Source: Fuerstiella sp.
GTDB taxonomy: Bacteria; Planctomycetota; Planctomycetia; Planctomycetales; Planctomycetaceae
DNA length: 64,000 nt
Assembly: GCA_029245955.1 (NCBI GenBank)
Contig: JAQWOH010000067.1
Coordinates: 1-64,000 of the forward strand
Reading direction: 5' to 3'
Below the pieces are notes generated by a model. That model was not told the DNA's origin and ran no database searches. It was given only the letters and a program-made list of their open reading frames with translations. Both the position numbers and the translations under genes were made by a program. Below, one piece after another: positions 9,947 to 18,135 of the stretch. Position 1 is the first letter of the stretch, and every line of letters begins with the position of its first letter.

Positions 9947-10238
9947 CGGCGACTTGGTTCACAATATAACACTCGCGGTTTAACCAACAACCGAAAAGCA
10001 CCTCACAGGAAGTGTTACGGAATCTCAGGAATCAGTGTGGAATTGGGTTTTGCTTTGCCGTGCTGTAGACAGATGGCAACGACGCAATTTCCCATCACTC
10101 TTTCCGATCGGTTCTGCGTTCCGTGCGGCACGCAGTTGTGAGACGAACCGTTTCGGCCTCACGCCGGCGTCGTCGGCCATTGGGACATCACGCTGCCAGC
10201 TGAGGCAGATCACATTAGCTTACAAAGGAGTCAAATTG
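9947..10238. other. Intergenic region before the repeat protein
   Basis: 292 bp between the kinase stop and the preferred start of the repeat protein. The only recognisable element is the AAAGGAG ribosome-binding site at its end. The reading frame of the next gene is open through most of it, but the residues there look non-coding. Confidence 0.5.
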
Positions 10239-11174
10239 ATGATCAGACCATTGGGAAGCATACTAGCGCTGACTATCACTGCTTGGCTGCCATTATCCGA
10301 CAGCCAAGCTGCAATGGCGCAGCAGGACGGTAACACCGTCGATCCAGGTAAACTGCTGACAGCAGCGATGAATGAGCCGGAATCAGACGGTAACGAGTCG
10401 CCACGCGGTCGTGGTTCACGCGACTCTGGTCGTAATCGGGACGCATCAGCACATTCAGACAGGGGCCGGACAGGTGAATCCGAACGCCGGCGAGGGACCA
10501 CCGGCCAGCCGGGTGCCTCCCAGAAAAATCGATCGGCAAAAAACACGCAGAGCGAAAAGGAAGCCGACAAACCTCGCAGGAGTACAGATGCCACCGGCAG
10601 ACGCGGCTCCGAAAAGCACAGAGGTCATGAACACAAAGACCACCGTTTCTCGGCTGGAGAGCGAAAAGGACCGCTTCCACACGGCCCTGGCATAAGCCGT
10701 GAGTCCCGCGGGCCCCGGCCAGGTCGATCGACCATCCAACACGATCATACCGGGCACAGAACTTCTGGATTCTCGGGGCGACATCACAGCGGCCCGTCCC
10801 CCGACAGGTCAGGCATGAATCGTGCATCACGAGGACCGCAACAAGGTCGTTCGGACGCCAGGCACGGGCGGAACGTTCAGCTTCGTCAAGGATTTTCGGG
10901 AAGTGATCAGAGGGGCCCTTCGTCACACATCTCACGCACGAGCCATGGGGCACGGGGACCGCAACAAGGTCGTTCGGACATCGGACACGGCCCCGAAAAT
11001 CACAGAAGTCCGGTTTTCTCGAACCGCGACCGAAAGGGACCACCGTCACATACGCCTGGCATGAGCAGCCGGTTGCGGGGGCCGCATCATCGTGACCGTA
11101 CGTCAAATCACGCGACAGGTCATCGGAAGGAGCGGGGGTACACTGCCGACCGTGGCGGCAGGAATCGTCTGTAA
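10239..11174 (+). CDS. Secreted His/Arg/Gly/Ser-rich tandem-repeat protein
   Basis: 311 residues. The frame is open upstream, but ATG 10239 has a strong ribosome-binding site (AAAGGAG, 10224-10230) and begins a clean signal peptide (IRPLGSILALTITAWLPLS...QAAMA). The mature part is almost devoid of hydrophobic residues and very basic. From about residue 140 it is built of four degenerate units of about 40 residues, each ending near RGPQQGRSD or a variant and carrying GH/GRH motifs. Two units share an exact 24-bp stretch at the DNA level. Function unknown; a polycationic surface, matrix or metal-binding role is only a guess. It follows the sigma/kinase pair by 292 bp. Confidence 0.72.
   Translation: MIRPLGSILALTITAWLPLSDSQAAMAQQDGNTVDPGKLLTAAMNEPESDGNESPRGRGSRDSGRNRDASAHSDRGRTGESERRRGTTGQPGASQKNRSAKNTQSEKEADKPRRSTDATGRRGSEKHRGHEHKDHRFSAGERKGPLPHGPGISRESRGPRPGRSTIQHDHTGHRTSGFSGRHHSGPSPDRSGMNRASRGPQQGRSDARHGRNVQLRQGFSGSDQRGPSSHISRTSHGARGPQQGRSDIGHGPENHRSPVFSNRDRKGPPSHTPGMSSRLRGPHHRDRTSNHATGHRKERGYTADRGGRNRL
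10833..10979 (+). repeat. Direct repeat inside the His/Arg-rich protein gene
   Basis: An identical 24-bp sequence occurs at 10833-10856 and 10956-10979 (begins GGACCGCAACAAGG), 123 bp apart, equal to 41 codons. It encodes the RGPQQGRSD end of two adjacent protein repeat units and marks recent internal duplication or gene conversion. Confidence 0.85.
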
Positions 11175-11211
11175 CGGGACACAGCAACCACCGCCATTGA
11201 TAGTCTGTAGG

Positions 11212-11248
11212 GAATCTGTTCAGTCCGTCCTGACGCCTGAACAGATTC
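11212..11248. terminator. Hairpin between convergent genes, probable bidirectional terminator
   Basis: Perfect 12-bp inverted repeat, GAATCTGTTCAG at 11212-11223 and CTGAACAGATTC at 11237-11248, with a 13-nt loop. It lies in the 76 bp between the stop of the repeat protein (plus) and the stop of the nuclease gene (minus). No long T run follows on either side, so termination is inferred from position. Confidence 0.55.
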
Positions 11249-11250
11249 GT

Positions 11251-14200
11251 CTACGATTCCGGTTCACTTTCCGCAGCCACGTCATCCCCGGACCGCCCCG
11301 CCCAGTGGGTCCGCCACGGGATGTTTCGATCGATGACCGTGTCCTGACAAACCCGAGCAAACTCTGTCGCACGCCGCTCCTGACCAGGTGCAATCTGATC
11401 GATTCTCAGGTCGAGAATGTTGGCTGCCACTTCACGAGCCGTCACTTCGGCAGATTCCAGTTCGGCGTGGCTCCATTTAGCGATGCTGGCGCCAATCCCC
11501 GACAGGTCGCCGGGCAGATGCACATAGCCGAGCTGTACGTCGCCGTCGATCCCCAGGGACTGAACCAGTAATCGATACAGCGGCAGTTGCAGGTCGATCC
11601 ACTCGTCCTTCTTCCGATGAGTCGTCTCCGGCTTCTCCGCACGTTCACTGGTTTTATAGTCCAGAACTCGCCATTGTCTGGTGGTTTGATGCTGATCGAC
11701 GCGGTCAACGCGTCCCGCCAGCACAACACTGCGACCGTGTGAATCTTTGAAATCCACGAACTTCAGATCTTCTTCGGTGTACTGGATGCGCCAGCCTTCG
11801 GCAGCCGTATTCGCCTGCCATCCCGCAAAGGCCGACAGACGATCCTGCATCATTTGCAGCTGAACGGAAACAGTAGCACTGCGATTCCGGCCAAAGCGTT
11901 TGTGGGCCAGCCCCTGCAGTGTCTTCAGCAGGAACGACTCGATCGGTTCCGGATGAGTAGCATCCACGTAATCCGACTTCCCGAAATCATTCAGCACATC
12001 ATGCATCAGGCTACCGAATGCAGGAGCTTCCAGCTCAAGGGTTTCGTCGTCGACGGACTTCAGTTTCAATTCACGTTTCAGGAAATATCGATAGGGGCAG
12101 TAAAGATATTCTCGAAACGCAGTGACGGGAATTTCCTCCGGAGCGACCGGAATGATAGAAGGTCGCGGCACCATAAAACCGCTCAGTCGAGCGGTTTCGT
12201 CAACGGCCGCCGTCGGAGCGTCAATGCCACCAACGGACAGATGTTCGCTGTCAGCACCATAGTCAGAAGCGGAATCATAGAACCGCTGCACTCGACCGGG
12301 CAGACTGTCTGCAGCGGCGGCGAACCACAGACGACTTGGCGTCAGAGGATTTCCTTTTGCGTCCGTCCGTCCGGAAATGTAAACAATTTTCTCTCGACTG
12401 TGAGTCAGGGTAGTGAGCGCATAGGCGTCGCGCGCATATCGTCGATCATTGTCGCGGAGACCAAGCTGTGTTCGAAAACTGTTCGGCAGAAACACATCCG
12501 AAGTGATAGATTCGGGCACGAACCCTTCGTTAAACCCGGTCAGAATAAGCACAGGACTGTCGTCCATTGGCAGCTCCAGCCAGCGGAGCAGATCTATCGC
12601 CTGGTCATCGGAATCCGACGGGACAGGCGACTCCGCAAGCTGGCGCAGCAGCAGCTGAACAGCCTGAGCCGCAGTACACTTCGGCATAACAGCTGCCGGA
12701 ATCCCCTTTAGAAACTCCAGGGCGTCCGTCATGGCTTCGAAGCACTCTGAGATCCCACGATCGCGGGCGCTGTCAGCCTGCAGTTCATGGTCACTGTACA
12801 GCGCAGCCGTCAGCCGAACAATTCCTCGTGCCCAGATATCAACCGGTTTCTTTGCGGTAAGCTGCGACTGCAACGCCTGAGGCACAATGGTAATCTGATC
12901 ATCGAACAAAGTCTGCTGCCGGGTCATGCTGCCACGATCACAGGAAGACACGTTCCCACCAGCGGATTCGGGACACAGCAACTGCAGCAGGTTTTCGACG
13001 GCCGAAATAACAGCTCCTACGATCAATTGACGATTTCGCGGCCCAAGCAATACGCCAGGACAGGACTGCAGATGTGTCGACAGATATTTATCAAGTTCAG
13101 ACAGCCAGTCCAAAGCATCAGCCTGTTTTCCGCTCACAGCCCGGTGGACGAAAGGGTCGACCCAGCGATAAACATCAGGGTGACGTACCAGATCGCTGAG
13201 AGTCGCGAAATCAGGTGCCTGGCCATCCCGTGCTGAGGACAGATGATTCGCAGTTCCGACCAGGGCTCGATAGGGGCGTGTGTCCTTCAGCTGGAAACCG
13301 ACGGGCCAGCGACCGGAAATTCCGGCGTCAGCAAAACGCTGCAACACCGCCGAAACTAATGATTCGTCGGCGATGCCGACCGCGATTTCGTCTGCCCTCC
13401 GAGTACCATCAAGGGCGGCAATCTCAGTCACGGTGAGCACCGCCTGTTCCTCCGGATCTTCGGCGATGCGTGTTGCATCCAGCGGAATATTCAGTTTTCT
13501 GTCGGTCCACGCTTCAGGCACCAGACAACCGTATTCGTCGAAAGATTCGCCCTCGTCGGCAGGGGCATGCACAACGGCCGTCACGCGGTCGGCAACCTGG
13601 TCCAGCATCTGCTTCACCACACGATTCATATCGACAGTGCCGACCATGAAGATGTCAGATTCAGTCTCGCACTCTCTATTCTGAACGGCCACGAGGCGAG
13701 CAGCCTCGCGATCCCACTGGCCGAGTCCGTCCATCTGGACCAGGTATTCCGATTGAATTCTTCTCAGCGCCCGCCAGCGTTCGGCCTCAGACGTGTTGCC
13801 CATGCGCGACAGAGCCTCTGCAACTTCGTCGAATTCCATCCCCTCTTCCGCCAGTTCGTTGTGCTGTGAACGCAGCGATTCGCACAGCGACATCCACGAC
13901 GGCACGGCTTCATCGCCTGGAATTGCAGGTAATGCAGCCTTCAGCTGGCCGGCGGGAATAGCACTCAGAGCCTTCTTCCAGACCAGCAGCTGAGTCAGCT
14001 CGTCCGCCAGCTTCTGCCTCTGTGGGTACAGCATCTCGGGAAATCGCTGGAAGGTGACCATGCGTGGTGGCATGAACGCCGGCCAGCGAGAGGAAGCCTT
14101 TTCCAGCAGTAATTCCAGCATTCGCCGCGCAGCCCGCCGGCCGGTGAACACCATGACGACGTGTCGCAGGTCGAGCTCGTCATCAGTGGCATAGCGTTCA

Positions 14201-14268
14201 ATAATCAACTCGGCAGTCGCAGGCAGCACGGGCTGCTCCCAGTTGATAAAATGTCGTTGAATTGGCAT
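11251..14268 (-). CDS. AddB/RecB-like protein with C-terminal PD-(D/E)XK nuclease domain
   Basis: 1005 residues, predicted DNA end-processing subunit in recombinational repair. The N-terminal part is helicase-like in layout, but the Walker A position reads FTGRRAARRML with no GKT, as in AddB-type inactive helicases. The C-terminal nuclease region shows PVTAFREYLYCPYRYFLKREL, then GSLMHDVLNDF, the metal-binding GRVDRVDQ, and the catalytic core VLDYKTSE. The three distal cysteines of the AddB iron-sulfur cluster are not visible; only the first (YLYCPY) and one more Cys near the end are present. No AddA-like helicase gene is adjacent. Its role as half of an AddAB enzyme is therefore likely but unproven. 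Confidence 0.85.
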   Translation of the reverse strand: MPIQRHFINWEQPVLPATAELIIERYATDDELDLRHVVMVFTGRRAARRMLELLLEKASSRWPAFMPPRMVTFQRFPEMLYPQRQKLADELTQLLVWKKALSAIPAGQLKAALPAIPGDEAVPSWMSLCESLRSQHNELAEEGMEFDEVAEALSRMGNTSEAERWRALRRIQSEYLVQMDGLGQWDREAARLVAVQNRECETESDIFMVGTVDMNRVVKQMLDQVADRVTAVVHAPADEGESFDEYGCLVPEAWTDRKLNIPLDATRIAEDPEEQAVLTVTEIAALDGTRRADEIAVGIADESLVSAVLQRFADAGISGRWPVGFQLKDTRPYRALVGTANHLSSARDGQAPDFATLSDLVRHPDVYRWVDPFVHRAVSGKQADALDWLSELDKYLSTHLQSCPGVLLGPRNRQLIVGAVISAVENLLQLLCPESAGGNVSSCDRGSMTRQQTLFDDQITIVPQALQSQLTAKKPVDIWARGIVRLTAALYSDHELQADSARDRGISECFEAMTDALEFLKGIPAAVMPKCTAAQAVQLLLRQLAESPVPSDSDDQAIDLLRWLELPMDDSPVLILTGFNEGFVPESITSDVFLPNSFRTQLGLRDNDRRYARDAYALTTLTHSREKIVYISGRTDAKGNPLTPSRLWFAAAADSLPGRVQRFYDSASDYGADSEHLSVGGIDAPTAAVDETARLSGFMVPRPSIIPVAPEEIPVTAFREYLYCPYRYFLKRELKLKSVDDETLELEAPAFGSLMHDVLNDFGKSDYVDATHPEPIESFLLKTLQGLAHKRFGRNRSATVSVQLQMMQDRLSAFAGWQANTAAEGWRIQYTEEDLKFVDFKDSHGRSVVLAGRVDRVDQHQTTRQWRVLDYKTSERAEKPETTHRKKDEWIDLQLPLYRLLVQSLGIDGDVQLGYVHLPGDLSGIGASIAKWSHAELESAEVTAREVAANILDLRIDQIAPGQERRATEFARVCQDTVIDRNIPWRTHWAGRSGDDVAAESEPES

Positions 14269-14560
14269 GTGACGTGTCAGAGCATCCGTTCAGAAATGAC
14301 AGGCTTAACCGAGACCGTACCCGGAGCAAACGATTTCGCACGTCGCCCACGCCCGTGCCTGCAGCTGCCGCAGCACAGCCTCTTTGTTCGGCAGGATCCG
14401 GTTAGTAGGACGGCACACCGTGTGCACCGTCCTGAGACAGCGAATTGTAGTACCCGAGGTCACGAATATAGAATGTTCAGCGGCATACAGTTTTAAAAAT
14501 ACATTTCTGATCGTCAGAACTTCTGCAGATCGCTCTCGATCATAAATTAAAGGACACGTG
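14269..14560. other. Divergent promoter region between nuclease and adenosyltransferase genes
   Basis: 292 bp separating two divergently transcribed genes. No coding frame looks real. An AAAGGA ribosome-binding site (14549-14554) serves the downstream gene. The A/T-rich stretch around 14455-14550 is the likely promoter zone, but I cannot assign exact boxes. Confidence 0.4.
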
Positions 14561-15124
14561 ATGGTCATTCTTAACAGGATTTATACACGCACCGGCGATG
14601 GCGGCGAAACTGGAATCGGTGACGGTTCACGTGTATCCAAACTGGATACACGAATTGTAGCCGGTGGTAGTGTTGACGAAACGAACAGCCACGTAGGTGT
14701 CGCCGTAACCCTTTGCAGCGATTCAGCCACACGTACCGCACTGCAGAAAATCCAACAGTGTTTGTTCGACCTGGGAGCAGACATCAGCTGTCCGTGGAAT
14801 GCCGAAGCGCCCCGGGACAATTGTCCACGAATCACGGAGGCACTGGTGGCTGGACTGGAGTCAGAACTCGACCGTCTGAATCAACATCTGGCGCCGCTGC
14901 AGAGTTTCGTGCTGCCTGGTGGTAGTCCGCTGGCAGCGGCTCTGCATGTCGCGCGCAGCGTTTGCCGCCGTACCGAACTGGACGTACTGAAGCTTCAGCA
15001 GACGACAGACATCAACCCGCAGGTCGTGATCTATCTGAACCGCCTGTCAGATCTGCTGTTCGTTCTGGCTCGGACAGCAAACAATGACGGTGAAGAAGAT
15101 GTGCTGTGGATTCCGGCAGGTTGA
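14561..15124 (+). CDS. Cob(I)yrinic acid a,c-diamide / cob(I)alamin adenosyltransferase, PduO type
   Basis: 187 residues. Transfers the adenosyl group of ATP to cob(I)alamin, making coenzyme B12. Diagnostic motifs are YTRTGDGGETGIGDGSRV at the N-terminus (ATP site), GGSVDETNSHVG (usually VDELNS), and the C-terminal ARSVCRRTELDV ... YLNRLSDLLFVLAR helices. Length is typical for the trimeric PduO family. ATG 14561 is chosen because AAAGGA lies 6 bp upstream; an in-frame GTG immediately before it is less suitable. It stands alone, facing away from the nuclease gene, and ends convergently with the esterase gene. Confidence 0.93.
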   Translation: MVILNRIYTRTGDGGETGIGDGSRVSKLDTRIVAGGSVDETNSHVGVAVTLCSDSATRTALQKIQQCLFDLGADISCPWNAEAPRDNCPRITEALVAGLESELDRLNQHLAPLQSFVLPGGSPLAAALHVARSVCRRTELDVLKLQQTTDINPQVVIYLNRLSDLLFVLARTANNDGEEDVLWIPAG

Positions 15125-15167
15125 ACCAGGCGAACCACCCTGAACATCGTCGGTGCCCGGATTCACG

Positions 15168-16103
15168 TCAGTCCTTTAATAATTCAAGCATCGCATTACC
15201 CAGCGCATCGCCGACCAGAAAGTAGCTTTCGGCATTTCCAAACCAGTGATGCCCGTGACTCCGATTGGGGCTGAGTTCTGCCGGTCGCGCATGCGGATGG
15301 GTCACCACAAACCTGGCATCAGCAATTCTTTCTGAGCCAAGTTTTTGCGCCTGCCGGAACTTCTGCATTCCGCTGCCTTCCGCAGCAGGGCCACCATTGC
15401 CAAGTTCTCCAATCACAAAGGGCAGCTTCGGCAGTTCGAACTCCGACCGCACGTCTCTGGCCAGGTTTACCAGATTGTCGGCGTATTCCTCCGTGGCTGG
15501 TTCCGAAACCATGTCGTTCCAGCCCTGCATCCACACGAAACCGGCGATCTCGTACGGCCGCCCGGCCATCCCCGCCAGGGCTTCACGGATCTCAGCGACC
15601 ATCTGCGTGTAGCAAGGACCTGTGTCACCCGCAGAACCGGGCGGCCGAAAATCCACATGCAGACTCTTGCCGCCCCACGCAGTCTTAATCAGCAGCACGG
15701 GGTCATCAAAATGATTACCGATAATGTGCCCAAACTGCAGTTCCGGGCCAATATGGCTGCTGCCGCCGTAGCCCGTAAAACCGACGGTCAACATTCCCCT
15801 GCGCACATTGTCTCGAAACTTGTAACGAATCTCGACATCATCACGCACAACCCATTTGTCGTTAACATCGCGCAAGTGCACCATTTTTTCTTTGCTGACC
15901 GAGTGCTTCATCGACCAGACCAGGTTGCCTTTGCCACCGTTATAATCTTTCGGGTCATCCATGGCGACGACTCCCTGTCCCTGCATATTGGACTGACCGG
16001 CCAGCACGAACACCTTCACGGGGGGCCTCGGATCGGCCAGACACGTTAGCGCCGTACACATAGACACGACACAAATGAACGAGACAACGATTAGACGATT
16101 CAT
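15168..16103 (-). CDS. Secreted SGNH-type carbohydrate esterase (sialate O-acetylesterase-like, DUF303/SASA)
   Basis: About 311 residues. Signal peptide MNRLIVVSFICVVSMCTA is followed by block I of the SASA family, VFVLAGQSNMQGQG, with the nucleophile Ser. Later blocks include GPELQFG, KTAWGGKSL, GFVWMQGWND, and the C-terminal DARFVVTHPHARP ... HHWFGNAESYFLVGD with the catalytic Asp/His region. Planctomycetes carry many of these next to sulfatases and cytochrome DUF families, probably for deacetylating polysaccharides. The start at 16103 is preferred over 16133 because GAGG lies 6 bp upstream and the signal peptide then starts cleanly. Confidence 0.88.
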   Translation of the reverse strand: MNRLIVVSFICVVSMCTALTCLADPRPPVKVFVLAGQSNMQGQGVVAMDDPKDYNGGKGNLVWSMKHSVSKEKMVHLRDVNDKWVVRDDVEIRYKFRDNVRRGMLTVGFTGYGGSSHIGPELQFGHIIGNHFDDPVLLIKTAWGGKSLHVDFRPPGSAGDTGPCYTQMVAEIREALAGMAGRPYEIAGFVWMQGWNDMVSEPATEEYADNLVNLARDVRSEFELPKLPFVIGELGNGGPAAEGSGMQKFRQAQKLGSERIADARFVVTHPHARPAELSPNRSHGHHWFGNAESYFLVGDALGNAMLELLKD

Positions 16104-16660
16104 AGAAGGCCTCATACCCGACACCACTGCCATATCGCACGATCAATCAACAGAACAATGTACACAATTCATCACCAACAGCGAACAGTGTCACAACGCC
16201 GTTCATCGGAAACGGAAAACAAATAACACGCCAGAACCTTCATGGAATTCGTCCCAACATCAATCGTGCGCCCACCGAATAAGGGCAGCTCAGCGGAGGC
16301 AGAAAATATCTGACCATCGACACACAGACTATGACCGACATGTTCCTGATCTTCTGAATGCACCCCGCCAAAGATCGTCGCTGTCGCAGCCACCCTGCCC
16401 GTATCCAGCGAGGGAGGGGCCGAACAATTGCACTCTTGCCGGTGACCCCCAGAACAGGGATAATGCGCAGGTTCCGAATTTCTCAATCCGCTCGTCGTGG
16501 CAGAAGTTCGGTTGTAGTGTTTCGTCGGTTGATCTGTCCCGAACAGACTTACATACCCTTATTCTTGGCTGACATCAGCCCCACAAGAACGCCTGGTGGT
16601 GTTACGACAACTTGCCCCATGGTTACACCCAACACAGATTTCACGCAGCGAGACAGATCA
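16104..16660. other. Divergent intergenic region, 557 bp
   Basis: Separates the esterase (minus) from the DUF1552 gene (plus). The frame of the DUF1552 gene is open upstream from 16358, but the translation lacks any conserved character and the twin-arginine signal starts only at 16661. No hairpin or recognisable operator was found; it presumably holds both promoters. Confidence 0.5.
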
Positions 16661-18025
16661 ATGACATTGTCCAGAAGAAGATTCCTGAAAACAAAGGGTG
16701 CCGTCCTCACGTTGCCATTCCTGCATTCACTTGCTGGCGCAGCAGATCCACCGGCCAGCGGGACGAAGCCCGGCAAGAAGCTGGTCATGATGTATGTCCC
16801 GAACGGCCTCGTCCGGCGTTGCTTCTTTCCCGGCGAGGAAGAGGGAGAACTTCCAGGCTTCGTCGGCGGCTTTAATGCAGATAAAACCAAGAGCGCAAAC
16901 AGACACAACAACGATCCCGGCATCTATCCGCTGGAGCTGACATCAACGATGCAGCCACTGGCGGATCACACGAATGACATCACACTGGTGACCGGTCTTG
17001 ATCGAACTTTTAAGAACGGCCAGGACGTCCATGCTCAGGGAGCGTCATGCTACCTCACAAGTTTGTCTCCGGGGCAAGCTGAAGAGCAGGGAATTCGTCA
17101 CCCCAATGGAAGAAGTCTGGACCAGGTGATCGGCGACGCCGTCGGCCATTCCACAATATTCAATACCCTGGAGATCAGCTGCAACGGCTTCACCGCGGGT
17201 AAGGAATCCATCTACTTCAACAACATTTCATGGTATGGACCGGACCAGATCGCCCCTTCCATCAAGGATCCGAAGAAACTGTACGACCGACTGTTTATGG
17301 CCGATAGTTATCGGACGCACGTCACCGACGTTACGGGCCTGGTACTTGCAGATGCCAGGACGCTGTCACGGAAATTGGGGCAGAACGATCGCCATACGCT
17401 TGATGAGTTCATGCAGATGATTCGGGAAATCGAAACCAGAATTGCAAAACTGCAGAAGCTGGTGGCCGGTGCCGACATCAGCGAGCCGAAGAACGAAATT
17501 CTACCGCGAGGAGAATACATCAGATTGCAGGCCGATTTGATGCTGCTGGCCCTGCAAATGGGAATCACGAACGTCTGTACGTTCATGGTGGGACCGGAAA
17601 GGTGGGACGCTTCACTCATGTACGAAGGCGTCTTCGACAAACCTGTGCAACACCACAACATGAAGCACAACCAGAAAGGCGACGGCTACAAAGAGCTGCA
17701 GAAAATCGACATCTTTCATATGCAGCAATACAGCTACATCCTGTCGCGTATGAAGACCATCAAAGAATCCGACGGCAGCTCACTGCTGGATAATTCCATC
17801 GTAACGTATGGTGCCGGGCTGGGTGACGGTGCCACTCATCAATATTTCGATTTGCCGCTCATCATCGCAGGAAGAGGACAGGGGCAGATCAAACAGGGAC
17901 GCTTCATTCAGTGCAAAAGTGGCACGCTCAACTCAAACATGTGGCTCACTATCGCCCAGCTGATGGGACTGGAGACTGACTCCTTCGCTGACAGTTCCGG
18001 AGTTGTTTCCGATCTGTGGACGTAA
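16661..18025 (+). CDS. DUF1552 family protein, Tat-exported
   Basis: 454 residues. The N-terminus MTLSRRRFLKTKGAVLTL is a twin-arginine signal for folded export, followed by PFLHSLAGA. The body has the DUF1552 landmarks: VMMYVPNGLVRRCFFP, an early TGLD segment, a middle region on filtering by ID, and GDGATHQYFDLPLIIAGR near the end. Biochemical function is unknown. The family is typically encoded beside DUF1592/DUF1588 cytochrome proteins in planctomycetes, as here, where that gene begins 110 bp downstream, so the two probably act together in the periplasm. Confidence 0.92.
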   Translation: MTLSRRRFLKTKGAVLTLPFLHSLAGAADPPASGTKPGKKLVMMYVPNGLVRRCFFPGEEEGELPGFVGGFNADKTKSANRHNNDPGIYPLELTSTMQPLADHTNDITLVTGLDRTFKNGQDVHAQGASCYLTSLSPGQAEEQGIRHPNGRSLDQVIGDAVGHSTIFNTLEISCNGFTAGKESIYFNNISWYGPDQIAPSIKDPKKLYDRLFMADSYRTHVTDVTGLVLADARTLSRKLGQNDRHTLDEFMQMIREIETRIAKLQKLVAGADISEPKNEILPRGEYIRLQADLMLLALQMGITNVCTFMVGPERWDASLMYEGVFDKPVQHHNMKHNQKGDGYKELQKIDIFHMQQYSYILSRMKTIKESDGSSLLDNSIVTYGAGLGDGATHQYFDLPLIIAGRGQGQIKQGRFIQCKSGTLNSNMWLTIAQLMGLETDSFADSSGVVSDLWT

Positions 18026-18135
18026 ATGGTGTATCCACCAACTGCTTCACAGTTGCGTGGTTGCCCGCACTGCATTCTGGTCAGTCACCGCCGCATTCTC
18101 GGCACAACGTCTTGATGTTTCAGAGGCTATTGTTC

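Noticed and set aside
10276..11187. Minus-strand frame of 303 codons antisense to the His/Arg-rich protein
   Set aside because: No signal peptide or good start, and Cys/Val-rich translation is what the complement of a repetitive Arg/His/Gly gene produces. The plus-strand frame has a strong ribosome-binding site and signal peptide.
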